A DNA stretch of 33,824 bases from a virus, in the IMG/VR virus record IMGVR_UViG_3300043403_000115, positions 1 to 33,824 of that record; one strand, 5' to 3'. Of this stretch, positions 21,754 through 29,076 are shown one piece after another. Numbering within the stretch: position 1 is the first letter of the stretch; the number at the start of each line of letters is the position of its first letter. The position numbers were made by a program, and so were the translations under genes. The notes below the pieces were generated by a model. That model was not told where the DNA came from, searched no databases, and worked only from the letters and a program-made list of their open reading frames with translations.

Positions 21754-22422
21754 ATGATCGCCGAAATATCCAAGACCACCCCGAAAGCCCGGATCGAAGC
21801 CCTTGTCTCTGCCACAGGCGGGAAGGGTGAATTCGTCCAGTCGCTTGTGGCGCAGTTCACGTCGAAGGGCCACCTGTCGGATAAGCAGTGGCACTGGGTC
21901 GAAAAGCTGACGGGCGAGAAGGCCGCCCCTGCCCAAGCCAAGGCCGAAATCTTCGCCCCGGGCGTCTGGGTCGCGTTCAATGCGGCAGCGCATCTCGACA
22001 ACGAGTGGCCATCCGTCCAGATCAAGGCGGGCGCTGGACGCGCAAAGCTGTTGCTCTGCAAGGGCTCGAAGGGCCCCTATCTCAAGGTCTCCTACACCGA
22101 GGCCACGAAGCCGCGCGCGGCGGACTGGACCTTCGTCGCCATCGCCATCGAATCCGATCTGGTGACGCCCCGCCACAAGGCGCAGGGCTTCGACGACGTG
22201 CTTGAGGCGCTGTCCATGTTCGGCGAGGACATGCTGGGGGCTCTGGCTGCCTTCGGCAAGGCGTTTGGCATCTGCGGGTGCTGCGGTCGCTCGCTCGCGC
22301 ATCCTGCATCGGTGGCGCTCGCCATCGGCCCTGTGTGCAGTTCCCGTCTGGGGCTTGGCGCGCAATGGCGGGCTCTCGCGGTCGAGTTGACCGGGTCGGA
22401 CAAAATCGGAAAGGGTGAATGA
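21754..22422 (+). CDS. DUF6011-like zinc-binding phage protein
   Basis: The protein has 222 residues. The C-terminal knuckle FGICGCCGRSLAHPASVALA (171-190) followed by IGPVC (191-195) matches the CxxCGR-L-x-P-S-x-GIGPxC pattern of the DUF6011 family. C174, C176 or C177 and C195 are the likely zinc ligands. The N-terminal 60 residues include a SNase-unrelated helical segment (LSDKQWHWVEKLTG). Such proteins are common in phage early regions near helicases and have no proven role. CTGAAAGG ends 8 nt before the ATG. Confidence 0.75.
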   Translation: MIAEISKTTPKARIEALVSATGGKGEFVQSLVAQFTSKGHLSDKQWHWVEKLTGEKAAPAQAKAEIFAPGVWVAFNAAAHLDNEWPSVQIKAGAGRAKLLLCKGSKGPYLKVSYTEATKPRAADWTFVAIAIESDLVTPRHKAQGFDDVLEALSMFGEDMLGALAAFGKAFGICGCCGRSLAHPASVALAIGPVCSSRLGLGAQWRALAVELTGSDKIGKGE

Positions 22423-22754
22423 TGACGCGCCACGAATTCCTGAAAGCCTTCGCATCGCGGGGGGCGGTCGGGGCTTACGAGACCCTGTTCGGGCCGCTCT
22501 GGGCTTCCGGCCTGCAGCGCTATGTCCCGCAGCATATGCACGAGTGCGTCATCCTCTGGGTGGCGCTTGGCGATCTGGACGACGACTTCCTGCGCGCCGT
22601 GGTCGAAGGCGACCTGTTTGAAGCCTGCGCGGCGGCGGACGCGACCAACCAGAACGCGCTTTTCCACTATGCGTTCTTTTTCCACAACTACACCCCGTCC
22701 GGGTGTTTCCGTCGCGGGGCTGCTGACAAGTGGAAGGGGGTCTGCGATGCGTGA
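22419..22754 (+). CDS. hypothetical protein
   Basis: The product has 111 residues rich in aromatics (FHYAFFFHNYTPSGCF) with no recognised family. Two adjacent ATGs (22419, 22422) are possible starts; the first overlaps the previous stop and AAAGGG lies 5-10 nt upstream. It overlaps the next gene by 8 bp. Confidence 0.72.
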   Translation: MMTRHEFLKAFASRGAVGAYETLFGPLWASGLQRYVPQHMHECVILWVALGDLDDDFLRAVVEGDLFEACAAADATNQNALFHYAFFFHNYTPSGCFRRGAADKWKGVCDA

Positions 22755-23133
22755 CCTGTCCCTGCCTGTTTTCGAGCCCTACCGAATCCGCTCCGAGGCC
22801 ATGCGCGAGTGGTTCTTCGGGGTGCCTGAGTCCACGGGCGGGGCCTTCCAGCTTCCCTCTGGCCTGCGCCACGGCTCCTACAAGGTCAGCCATTCGCTCC
22901 GGGTCTTGGCTGCCTCTGGGGGCGGTTGGGATCACCTGTCGGTATCTTGCCGCAACCGCTGCCCGACTTGGGATGAAATGATGCTGGTCCACCGGATGTT
23001 CTTCGAGCCCACCGAGATTTCGGCGCAGTATTGCATGCCCGCTTCCGACCATGTGAACGTCCACCCTTACGTCCTGCACCTGTGGCGTCCGCTGGACGCT
23101 GTCTTCCCTGTGCCGCCTCCGGAGTTCGTCTGA
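22747..23133 (+). CDS. conserved phage protein (WDHLSVSCRNRCPTWDEM / LHLWRP family)
   Basis: The product has 128 residues. The signature WDHLSVSCRNRCPTWDEM, then VHRMFFEP, NVHPYVLHLWRP, marks a small phage family that very often sits beside helicase and replication genes. I think Pfam lists it as a DUF (DUF7694), but I cannot check. There is no catalytic motif. The start at 22747 overlaps the previous gene, and the stop overlaps the helicase start (TGATG). Confidence 0.75.
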   Translation: MRDLSLPVFEPYRIRSEAMREWFFGVPESTGGAFQLPSGLRHGSYKVSHSLRVLAASGGGWDHLSVSCRNRCPTWDEMMLVHRMFFEPTEISAQYCMPASDHVNVHPYVLHLWRPLDAVFPVPPPEFV

Positions 23134-24650
23134 TGACCGCGACCCTGCCTGCCGCCTCTCTTTACCCCGTTTCCGGGCCTATGTGGGGGCACCAGTCGCA
23201 GGCGCTGGGGCGGTCGCGCAATCTTGCGCCCTTCGCCTTCACCTTCGACCCCGGCCTTGGGAAGACGTTGACCGTGATCGGCGAGGCGGGGCAGATGTTT
23301 CTCGACGGCGATATCGACACGCTGGTGGTCATCGCGCCGAACAGGGTTTCCCGGCAATGGGTCGAGAAGCAGTTCCCGAAATGGGCGATCTTCCCTTACA
23401 AGGGCTGGGTCTGGCCGAAGGGCGGGCTGTCGTCCGGGGTGAAGACGGCAGCCTTTGAGGCGACGCTGCAGGTCGGGGAAATCCAGCGCAAGCTGCGGGT
23501 CTTTGCTTTCAACTTCGAAGCCATCCGGATCCCGCGAGGCACCAAGGGCCACCCGCCGAAGCTGCCCGACGCGATCCTGCTCTTGGACCGGATCATGAAG
23601 ACGTCTGTCCGGGGCGTGTATTTTTGCGTCGATGAGTCACATCGGACGAAGGACTGGACCGCGCTGCAGACGCGCGGGGTGCTGCGCTACTCGCGGCAGG
23701 GGGTGTTCCCCGCCAAGGTGCGGCGGACGCTGACCGGGACGCCCATCCTGCAGGGGGTTCATGATCTCTGGTCGCAGTATGCCTTCCTCGACCGGAATAT
23801 CATTTCCCGCAAGATCGGGCTGGCTGACAAGGGCGACGCCGACACTTTCCTCGATTTCCGCGCGAATTTTTGCAAGACCGCGCCCGTGCCCGGCAGGCCG
23901 AAGGCCGTCCGGATCGTCGGGGCCAAGAACGAGGCCGAGTTGATGGCGCGCATCGCGCCCTACACGGCGCGAGTGCTGGACACCGAAGTCTTGGACATGC
24001 CCGCGCAGGTCTTCGACGTCTTCGATGTCGAAATGGAGGGCGCGCAGGCCAAGGCTTATGCGCAGATGGACGAGTTGATGATGGCGGGCCTGCGCACCGA
24101 CACGGGCGGGGTGGTGGTGACGGCAAAGATCGTCTTGACCCAGCTTCTGCGCCTGCAGGAGATCGCCTCGGGATTCGTCCGCGATGAGGACGGGACGGTC
24201 CACTGGCTGTCGGACGCCAAGATCGACGCCATCCGCGAGCGGGTGGAGGACTTGGGCGGTGCCCCCGTGGTCGTCTGGGCTCCCTTCATCCCGCTCTTGG
24301 AGCGGCTGGAGGAGGTTTTCGGCGACAAGGGGACGCGGTTTCGGTCGCTGGACGATATCGATGTCTGGCGCAAGAAAGGCGGGCCGCTGATCGCTAACCC
24401 TGCCTCGGGCGGGACGGGTGTCGACGGGATGCAGCTTGCGTCCCGCGCCTTCTATGCCGCGAATTCGTTCTGGCTTGAGCATCGGATTCAGTCGATCAAG
24501 CGGATTCACCGGGGCGACCAGAAGGCTCCCTGTTTCTACACCGACTTCGTCGCCAAGGGGTCCAAGGACGAATGGACCCTGAAAGCCCTTGCCGCGAAGC
24601 GCGACGTGGGGGTGATGACCATCGACACCCTGCGCACGCTCCTGCTCTGA
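23133..24650 (+). CDS. SNF2-type superfamily 2 DNA helicase/translocase
   Basis: The protein has 505 residues. It carries Walker A DPGLGKT (39-45), motif Ia-like VVIAPNRVSRQW (65-76), Walker B DESH (167-170), motif III LTGTP (200-204), and near the C-terminus the SNF2 motifs V-VI with SIKRIHRGDQKAP. All ATPase motifs are present, with DESH in place of DEAH. Phage SNF2-like proteins remodel DNA or help replication and recombination. The start at 23133 follows from the TGATG overlap. It is the main enzyme of the operator-5 operon, together with the DUF6011-like and LHLWR proteins. Confidence 0.9.
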   Translation: MTATLPAASLYPVSGPMWGHQSQALGRSRNLAPFAFTFDPGLGKTLTVIGEAGQMFLDGDIDTLVVIAPNRVSRQWVEKQFPKWAIFPYKGWVWPKGGLSSGVKTAAFEATLQVGEIQRKLRVFAFNFEAIRIPRGTKGHPPKLPDAILLLDRIMKTSVRGVYFCVDESHRTKDWTALQTRGVLRYSRQGVFPAKVRRTLTGTPILQGVHDLWSQYAFLDRNIISRKIGLADKGDADTFLDFRANFCKTAPVPGRPKAVRIVGAKNEAELMARIAPYTARVLDTEVLDMPAQVFDVFDVEMEGAQAKAYAQMDELMMAGLRTDTGGVVVTAKIVLTQLLRLQEIASGFVRDEDGTVHWLSDAKIDAIRERVEDLGGAPVVVWAPFIPLLERLEEVFGDKGTRFRSLDDIDVWRKKGGPLIANPASGGTGVDGMQLASRAFYAANSFWLEHRIQSIKRIHRGDQKAPCFYTDFVAKGSKDEWTLKALAAKRDVGVMTIDTLRTLLL

Positions 24651-24671
24651 ACCCCTGAAAGGATTGAACCC

Positions 24672-24944
24672 ATGCCCTTCGACGTCGACCCCAATCACGG
24701 CGGGCCGGACGACCCCGCGCACAACCGCGACGCGCTCCGGGCGGTCGCGGGTGCCTGTGTCGAAATGGCCGCGATCAATGCCAAGGCGAACGGGCTTTGC
24801 CTGCGGTGTGTCCGTAACATGATCATCGGGCGGCTCATCATCGCTGAAATGCTGGACGTCCCGCCTTCCGACCGGAAGGAAGCCGTGGAGCGGTATCGTG
24901 CGATGCTGAACAACCTTTTCGCCGGAATCCTTGAGGGGCCTTGA
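24672..24944 (+). CDS. small hypothetical protein with CxxC
   Basis: The product has 90 residues, mostly helical, with one CLRCVRN pair. The family was not recognised. It has CTGAAAGG 9 nt before the ATG although it lies only 21 bp after the helicase stop, so it may be independently translated. The stop codon sits within the next -35 box (TTGACT). Confidence 0.72.
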   Translation: MPFDVDPNHGGPDDPAHNRDALRAVAGACVEMAAINAKANGLCLRCVRNMIIGRLIIAEMLDVPPSDRKEAVERYRAMLNNLFAGILEGP

Positions 24945-24970
24945 CTTTGGCCCTCGACCATCGCTCAGTT
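24941..24970 (+). promoter_or_regulatory. possible promoter, no full operator
   Basis: TTGACT (24941-24946) is followed after 18 bp by TCAGTT (24965-24970). Only the right half of the operator (GGCCTT) is conserved. It would drive the 25004 gene. It is weaker than the five palindromic promoters. Confidence 0.45.
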
Positions 24971-25003
24971 GTTCCCGCGCGATTGCGCCCTGAAAGTGTG
25001 TCC

Positions 25004-25417
25004 ATGAATACCCTGACCGTTGCCCCGAAATTCAAGCGTATCTGGCTTCTCCAGCAGCCGACCATCTCCCGTGGGGGGTCGATCCCCGACGTGGGGCCTG
25101 CCTTGGTCCACATGGAGACCGGGGGCGAGTTTCGGACTCTGGTCGCATCTGGGGTCTACGCTCACAATGACACCATGGGGCTTCGTCGCGACATGCAGCG
25201 CCGTCTCGAAGAGGTCGACGCCCCGGAGACCGACGCCTTCCTCTGGGTCGGGGGTGATCCTCTGGTCCTGCTTCTGACCGGGGTGGCGCTTGCCGACCTT
25301 GACCATTCCGAGATCACTTGGTTGAAATACGAGCGTGAAAAGGATCCGGAGACGGGCGTCCGCAATGGCGGCTTTTTCTATCGCCCGATTCTGGTAAACT
25401 TGGAGACGCTGATCTGA
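25004..25417 (+). CDS. hypothetical protein
   Basis: The product has 137 residues with an alpha/beta look (FKRIWLLQQPTISRGG, FLWVGGDPLVLLLTGVALA). The FLWVGGDP strand and the ending (LKYEREKDPETG, YRPILVNL) are seen in other phage early proteins, but I cannot name the family. CTGAAAGT ends 6 nt before the ATG, a one-base variant of the common ribosome site. Confidence 0.72.
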   Translation: MNTLTVAPKFKRIWLLQQPTISRGGSIPDVGPALVHMETGGEFRTLVASGVYAHNDTMGLRRDMQRRLEEVDAPETDAFLWVGGDPLVLLLTGVALADLDHSEITWLKYEREKDPETGVRNGGFFYRPILVNLETLI

Positions 25418-25488
25418 TCCTTCGGGGGACGGGCACCCGATGACCTTCACCCCGCCGCTGGCCCTGCGGCTTCCAAATGGAGACCACC

Positions 25489-25878
25489 ATGAAGAAACTT
25501 ATCATCGCGGCGGCTGTTGCCGCTCTCACCCTCGGCAGCATGTCGTTTGCTGACACCCTCGACACGTCCGCGTCTTCGAACGCTGGTCAGGAAAGCACCA
25601 CCCTTGGTGGCGCTGGCTCTGTCGGCAACGGCGCGGCTCTGTCGGGTTCGTCCGTCGACAGCAAGCAGTATTCGGCTGGCATTGGCCTTGCTGGTTCGGC
25701 TGGCGCTGGTTGCTGCGGCATCGCGGGTTCGGCCACGTCCACCGTTTCGACCGGCAAGGTGACCGCCGTGAACGGCGCGATCTCGGCTGGTCAGGCTGGC
25801 GGCTTCTCGGGTTCCGCCACGGGCGGCGGGTCTTCGGCCACGGCGAAGGCCAAGGCCAAGAGCAAGTATGGCTCGTAA
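25489..25878 (+). CDS. exported Gly/Ser/Ala-rich protein
   Basis: The product has 129 residues. A clear signal peptide (MKKLIIAAAVAALTLGSMSF, then A before DTLDTS) gives a mature protein of about 107 residues. That is almost entirely Gly, Ser, Ala and Thr with GCCGIAG in the middle and a KAKAKSKYGS tail. The low-complexity, repeat-like mature part suggests a structural or surface protein. GGAG lies 7 nt before the ATG; an in-frame ATG four codons upstream is less likely. It is paired with another exported Ala/Gly-rich protein downstream. Function is unknown. Confidence 0.8.
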   Translation: MKKLIIAAAVAALTLGSMSFADTLDTSASSNAGQESTTLGGAGSVGNGAALSGSSVDSKQYSAGIGLAGSAGAGCCGIAGSATSTVSTGKVTAVNGAISAGQAGGFSGSATGGGSSATAKAKAKSKYGS

Positions 25879-25891
25879 GCTGGTCTGAATC

Positions 25892-25920
25892 GGGACAGGG
25901 CGACCCCATCGCCCTGTCCC
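25892..25920 (+). terminator. perfect 12-bp GC hairpin between the two exported-protein genes
   Basis: Bases 25892-25903 pair perfectly with 25909-25920 around CCCCA. It is followed by a CT-rich stretch without a U run. It may set unequal expression of the two flanking genes. Confidence 0.65.
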
Positions 25921-25953
25921 TCTCCCCTGTCACCCATCCAAGGAGATAGCGCC

Positions 25954-26649
25954 ATGCGCGACTACACCAAGACCCTTCTGCCGACCGAGCGGCCTGCCGC
26001 TCACATCGTCCTGTCCTTCTCCCAGCTTATGTTCTGGCTGATCGCCACGTTCTTCGCTGCCTTCCTGCTGTTCACCGTCTTTGTGGGCTCGGCGCGGGCC
26101 GACGACAAGGACTGGTCGACCAATGCCGAAGCCAATGCAGGCGCGGAGGCGAATGTCGCCGTGAACACCGGCGCGGCTGCCTTCGGTGGCGGGGCAACCA
26201 TCAACGAGACGAAGCAGGCTCCCGGTCTGGGCTCGCTTGCCCTCGGGGGTGGCAATCCCTGTGCCTACGCGCCCGCCACGGCGCAAATCTCCGTCCTTGG
26301 TGGGGGTGCCGGGGTCGGCGGCATGAAGATCGACGAGGCGTGCGCTCTCATCGTTCTGGGTGCCGCGTCGAACGACGCCCGCGCTTACAAGGCCGCTGGT
26401 CTGGTCATTGCGGGCCGTAATCCTGCCGCCTGTGCGGCGATGGAGCAGGCTGGCATGGTGGACTGTGTGACCGCCGAAGACCGCCGTCTGCGCCGTTCGT
26501 CCAGTGCTGCCTCGACCACGGTTGCGGCCAAGGACGGGGGCGACGGCAAGTGCCTGCTGACCGGCAAGACGCTGGCCTTCCGGGTGTCGTCCGGTGGTGA
26601 CCGTGATGCCGAGTTGGTTGCCTGCAAGGCGAAATACGGACTGCGCTGA
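25954..26649 (+). CDS. exported or membrane-anchored Ala/Gly-rich protein with conserved cysteines
   Basis: The protein has 231 residues. A long charged N-region is followed by a membrane segment (FWLIATFFAAFLLFTVFVG) and a likely signal-peptidase site after SARA. The mature part has an Ala/Asn/Gly stretch, then a domain with NPCAYAPATAQISVLGGGAG, DEACALIVLGAA, a repeated helical A-G-A-A pattern and further cysteines in VDC and GDGKCLL. Similar Cys patterns occur in exported phage proteins of other Proteobacteria, function unknown. AAGGAGA precedes the ATG. The stop overlaps a 22-codon membrane gene (TGATG). Confidence 0.78.
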   Translation: MRDYTKTLLPTERPAAHIVLSFSQLMFWLIATFFAAFLLFTVFVGSARADDKDWSTNAEANAGAEANVAVNTGAAAFGGGATINETKQAPGLGSLALGGGNPCAYAPATAQISVLGGGAGVGGMKIDEACALIVLGAASNDARAYKAAGLVIAGRNPAACAAMEQAGMVDCVTAEDRRLRRSSSAASTTVAAKDGGDGKCLLTGKTLAFRVSSGGDRDAELVACKAKYGLR

Positions 26650-26717
26650 TGGACCTTGTGGTTCAGTTCCTGATCTTGGCGGTCGTCGTCGGGGTCGCGA
26701 TGGTCCTGATCTTCTGA
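26649..26717 (+). CDS. 22-residue membrane peptide
   Basis: Translated directly: MDLVVQFLILAVV followed by VGVAMVLIF. It is nearly all one hydrophobic helix. The start overlaps the exported-protein stop (TGATG), the junction used throughout this genome, and a true terminator follows. It could be a small partner of the exported protein. Because of its length it could also be chance. Confidence 0.5.
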   Translation: MDLVVQFLILAVVVGVAMVLIF

Positions 26718-26772
26718 GACGCCGCGCGAGGGATTCTGCCCGACAGCTTTATGTCACCCCTTGCGTCACTTG

Positions 26773-26800
26773 CCCGTCCTCGAAAGAGGGCGGGTTTTTT
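26773..26800 (+). terminator. intrinsic terminator
   Basis: CCCGTCCTC (26773-26781) pairs with GAGGGCGGG (26786-26794, one G-T) around GAAA, and six T follow (26795-26800). It ends the exported-protein operon and is the clearest plus-strand terminator in the middle of the window. Confidence 0.92.
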
Positions 26801-26801
26801 A

Positions 26802-26850
26802 ATGTCAGAATTGGGGCCTGTCTCTGACATGTAGCGATCTTGATGTCAGA
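26802..26850 (+). repeat. three ATGTCAGA boxes in alternating orientation
   Basis: ATGTCAGA at 26802-26809, its reverse complement TCTGACAT at 26823-26830, and ATGTCAGA at 26843-26850 have centres 20-21 bp apart. They lie between the terminator and the next promoter. That spacing and orientation suit an operator array, possibly for the ribbon-helix-helix protein encoded at 27227. Confidence 0.7.
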
Positions 26851-26883
26851 ATCTTGCGGTCGAAATCTATCGGGCAAAACCAC

Positions 26884-26913
26884 TTGACTTGCCGGGTCTT
26901 TGCTGGGTATGTC
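26884..26913 (+). promoter_or_regulatory. promoter of the 26943 operon
   Basis: TTGACT (26884-26889) and TATGTC (26908-26913) are spaced 18 bp apart. There is no AAGGCYRGMCTT operator here; the ATGTCAGA boxes lie upstream instead, so this unit is probably controlled separately. Confidence 0.6.
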
Positions 26914-26942
26914 TTGGGCTCTGAACCTGAAAGGACCACCCC

Positions 26943-27230
26943 ATGACCCCCACCCCCCAAGATATCATCAGCGACGCGGACGTCACGCGGGTGCATGGCC
27001 ATGCCAACTTCGGCAGCATGACCCCTCGGGACGTTCTGGCCGACGGCGTGTGGAAGTATTCGATGGGCTACACGGGCGGCTGGACCCAGTTGACCATCCT
27101 GATGGAGCATCACCTCATCACCAAGCCCAAGCCCGGCAGCTACAAGGCCGACTTGACCGTCAAGGGAAAGGCTTACCTGCGGTCGCTGAACACCAAGAAC
27201 CCCGTTCATTCGAGAGGCGAAACCCCATGA
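26943..27230 (+). CDS. small hypothetical protein, winged-helix-like
   Basis: The product has 95 residues. The pattern resembles a small winged helix: SMTPRDVLADGVWKYSMGY, GWTQLTILMEHHLITKP, then SYKADLTVKGKAYLRSL. The LTxKGKAYLRS ending is typical of wHTH wings in phage proteins. CTGAAAGG ends 8 nt before the ATG. It is translationally coupled to the ribbon-helix-helix gene (ATGA). DNA binding is plausible but not shown by any definitive motif. Confidence 0.68.
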   Translation: MTPTPQDIISDADVTRVHGHANFGSMTPRDVLADGVWKYSMGYTGGWTQLTILMEHHLITKPKPGSYKADLTVKGKAYLRSLNTKNPVHSRGETP

Positions 27231-27388
27231 CCAAACCCGACACCGAGAAGCGGTCTTCGACCATTGAGGTCGCGGTCACCGCTGCCGAAAAGGCCGAAAT
27301 CATCCGCGCTGCGCAAAGCGAGGGTCTGCAGACGGGCACCTTCATGCGCGTCGTCGCCCTGCAGTCGGCGCGGGGGGTTGCCCAATGA
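27227..27388 (+). CDS. 53-residue ribbon-helix-helix DNA-binding protein
   Basis: The sequence KRSSTIEVAVTAAEKAEIIR followed by AAQSEGLQTGTFMRVVALQS fits the ribbon-helix-helix fold: strand TIEVAVT, helix A, the SEGL turn, helix B. The length (53) matches Arc/MetJ-type repressors and the mobilisation-protein variety. It is the second gene behind the ATGTCAGA box array, so self-regulation is a natural hypothesis. No toxin-like partner is evident next to it. Confidence 0.75.
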   Translation: MTKPDTEKRSSTIEVAVTAAEKAEIIRAAQSEGLQTGTFMRVVALQSARGVAQ

Positions 27389-27633
27389 CCGCGCAAATGA
27401 ACGACGGCACCTACCTGACCAGCGCCAACTGGGAACATGTCAGGTCCGGGGTGACCTATTGCATTGAGGGCCTGTCGACGCGCGAAAGCGACGGCATGAC
27501 GCTGGTCCATTATCGGGCTGCCATGGGGACCGACACGCCTGTCTGGACGCGGGAAGCCTTCGAGTTTTTCGATGGTCGCTTCGTGCGCCTGTTCCCCGGC
27601 TACCAGCGCAGGGAGGCTCGGGGCGATGAGTGA
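27385..27633 (+). CDS. small hypothetical protein
   Basis: The product has 82 residues, beta-rich by appearance (MTLVHYRAAM, FEFFDGRFVRLFPGY), with no recognised family. ATGA overlap upstream; its end overlaps the next gene by 8 bp. Confidence 0.68.
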   Translation: MTAQMNDGTYLTSANWEHVRSGVTYCIEGLSTRESDGMTLVHYRAAMGTDTPVWTREAFEFFDGRFVRLFPGYQRREARGDE

Positions 27634-27892
27634 CGTCTGGAAATCCTACTGCCCCGAGGACGGGGAGTCAGCCGACGACGCTCGGGTGGTGGTCTCTCGC
27701 GTCCAGCGCCGGATCCTCGACGCCGAAGATGCCGCCGAAATCGCCTGCGAGAATGACTTCAACCACAACGACGGCTGGGAGCGGGGCGAGTCCGCCTTCC
27801 TGCTCTGCATCATCGACCCCAAGGGGATCACTTGGCGCTTCTCTGCCCGCCACGAGCCCGCCGTCAGCCATTCTGTGAGTGCCCTGCCATGA
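27626..27892 (+). CDS. small acidic hypothetical protein
   Basis: The product has 88 residues. The segment DAEDAAEIACENDFNHNDGW followed by ITWRFSARHEPAV resembles small phage proteins of unknown role that carry an acidic helix and a terminal strand. The start is inside the end of the preceding gene, with AGGGAGG upstream. Its stop overlaps the next ATG. Confidence 0.68.
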   Translation: MSDVWKSYCPEDGESADDARVVVSRVQRRILDAEDAAEIACENDFNHNDGWERGESAFLLCIIDPKGITWRFSARHEPAVSHSVSALP

Positions 27893-28095
27893 CCGGCCCG
27901 ATGAAGTCCTGCCTCGTCTGCGAATACGACGCCAAGCCCGGCCCGGACGGCTGCGCTTTCCCCCTGCCCCAGTATGGTGGCCTGCCGCCCTTCATGGTGC
28001 CTGCCGCGATGCCTGACCGCCGCGACGGCGGGGCGCATTGCATCCAATACCAGCGCGCGGGTGGACCGGACTTTCTGGAGGAAATGCAGCAATGA
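27889..28095 (+). CDS. small Cys-containing hypothetical protein
   Basis: The product has 68 residues with SCLVCEYDAKPGPDGC near the start and a later HCIQY, a possible zinc site. No family was recognised. It is coupled to both neighbours by ATGA overlaps. Confidence 0.68.
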   Translation: MTGPMKSCLVCEYDAKPGPDGCAFPLPQYGGLPPFMVPAAMPDRRDGGAHCIQYQRAGGPDFLEEMQQ

Positions 28096-28376
28096 CCGCC
28101 GTTCGTCTTGTGCCGCGCCTGCCTGCCTTGCGCGAGGTCGACCTGTCTCTCAGCGAGGGCCACACCCACCCGGATATCGTGGTCGGTCGCACCTACATGG
28201 TGAAGATCAGCGGCGCTTGGTTTCTGGGGCGATTCGCGAAGGTCTGGTTTGGCCTTACCTTTTCGCCTTGGGGGAACGCCGGGCTGCAGTTCGACGCCCC
28301 CGGCTGCAATGGTTCGCGGTGGCAGCGGGTGATTGAAGTCGATCTGCGGGAGGACGCGCCCTCTGGCGGCGCGTGA
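28092..28376 (+). CDS. small hypothetical protein
   Basis: The product has 94 residues, probably a beta-barrel-like domain (GRTYMVKISGAWFLGRFAKV, LQFDAPGCNGSRWQRVIEVD). No family was recognised. It is the last gene of the 26943-28376 operon. A short hairpin (GGGTGG 28394-28399 with CCACCC 28405-28410, then GTTTT) follows and may weakly terminate. Confidence 0.68.
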   Translation: MTAVRLVPRLPALREVDLSLSEGHTHPDIVVGRTYMVKISGAWFLGRFAKVWFGLTFSPWGNAGLQFDAPGCNGSRWQRVIEVDLREDAPSGGA

Positions 28377-28430
28377 TCGGAATTCGAATCCGTGGGTGGC
28401 GGTTCCACCCGTTTTGGGAAGGCTGAAAGT

Positions 28431-28865
28431 ATGTTTGGAAAACTGAAAGAACGGCTCGGGGGCGGTGCCAAGAAACTGTCGGGCAAGACCGACCTTCTGG
28501 AAGGCATCGCAGCGGCGGCGGCTCGCGTCGCCTCTGTCGATGGCAAGATCGACGAGTCGGAGGTGGAGGCCGTGCTGAACGCCCTCATGAACCACGAGGC
28601 CCTGTCGGCAGCCTTCACCGGCAGCCAGATCGAGACCTGCGTGAACAAGCAGATCGCCCGCGCTCAGGGTGGCATGGCGGGTCGTCTGGCGCTCCGGAAG
28701 GAGGTCGAAGAAATGAAGGCCAAAGGGTCCACCGACGAGTTGGAAATGGCGTTCATGATCGTGATCGACGTCGCGATGGCGGACGGCGATATCGGCGACA
28801 AGGAAAAGGTCGAGTTGGAGACGCTCGGCAAGACCCTTGGGTTCTCTCTGTCGTCCTACCTCTGA
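28431..28865 (+). CDS. TerB-like (tellurite-resistance/DjlA N-terminal type) protein
   Basis: This is a 144-residue protein. Residues 20-140 are helical with the paired acidic motifs of TerB: VDGKIDESEVEAVL (36-49) and ADGDIGDKEKVELE (117-130), each an ADG-x-E type loop, ending in TLGFSLSSYL. TerB-fold proteins bind divalent metal and are linked to membrane stress and phage-defence functions; in phages their job is unknown. An in-frame GTG 13 codons upstream lies in the hairpin and is unlikely. The next gene, a small membrane protein, overlaps the stop (TGATG). Confidence 0.8.
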   Translation: MFGKLKERLGGGAKKLSGKTDLLEGIAAAAARVASVDGKIDESEVEAVLNALMNHEALSAAFTGSQIETCVNKQIARAQGGMAGRLALRKEVEEMKAKGSTDELEMAFMIVIDVAMADGDIGDKEKVELETLGKTLGFSLSSYL

Positions 28866-29023
28866 TGCCCGAGTTTCTCAAATCCCACGCCCGCGAGTAT
28901 CTGATGGTCTTCGCGGTCATGCTGGTCCTGATCCAGATTCTCTTGCCCACCACGCTCGACGTTCTGTTCGACGCCGCGCTGGTCGGGTGTGTGTATCTGG
29001 GCATGCGGCTCGCCAAGGTCTGA
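28865..29023 (+). CDS. 52-residue membrane protein
   Basis: Translated directly: MPEFLKSHAREYLMVFAVML, VLIQILLPTTLDVLFDAALV, then GCVYLGMRLAKV. Two hydrophobic stretches suggest a hairpin in the membrane. The TGATG overlap with the TerB-like gene indicates joint expression, so it may anchor that protein at the membrane. Function is unknown. A perfect GC hairpin follows. Confidence 0.68.
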   Translation: MPEFLKSHAREYLMVFAVMLVLIQILLPTTLDVLFDAALVGCVYLGMRLAKV

Positions 29024-29029
29024 GACCCT

Positions 29030-29053
29030 CTGCCGCCCCTTTGGGGGCGGCAG
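29030..29053 (+). terminator. perfect 10-bp GC hairpin (no U tract)
   Basis: CTGCCGCCCC (29030-29039) pairs with GGGGCGGCAG (29044-29053) around TTTG, 6 bp after a stop codon and before the next ribosome site. It is of the same kind as the hairpins at 17918, 21391 and 25892. Confidence 0.6.
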
Positions 29054-29076
29054 CCACCCCTACCGGAGCATCCTTC

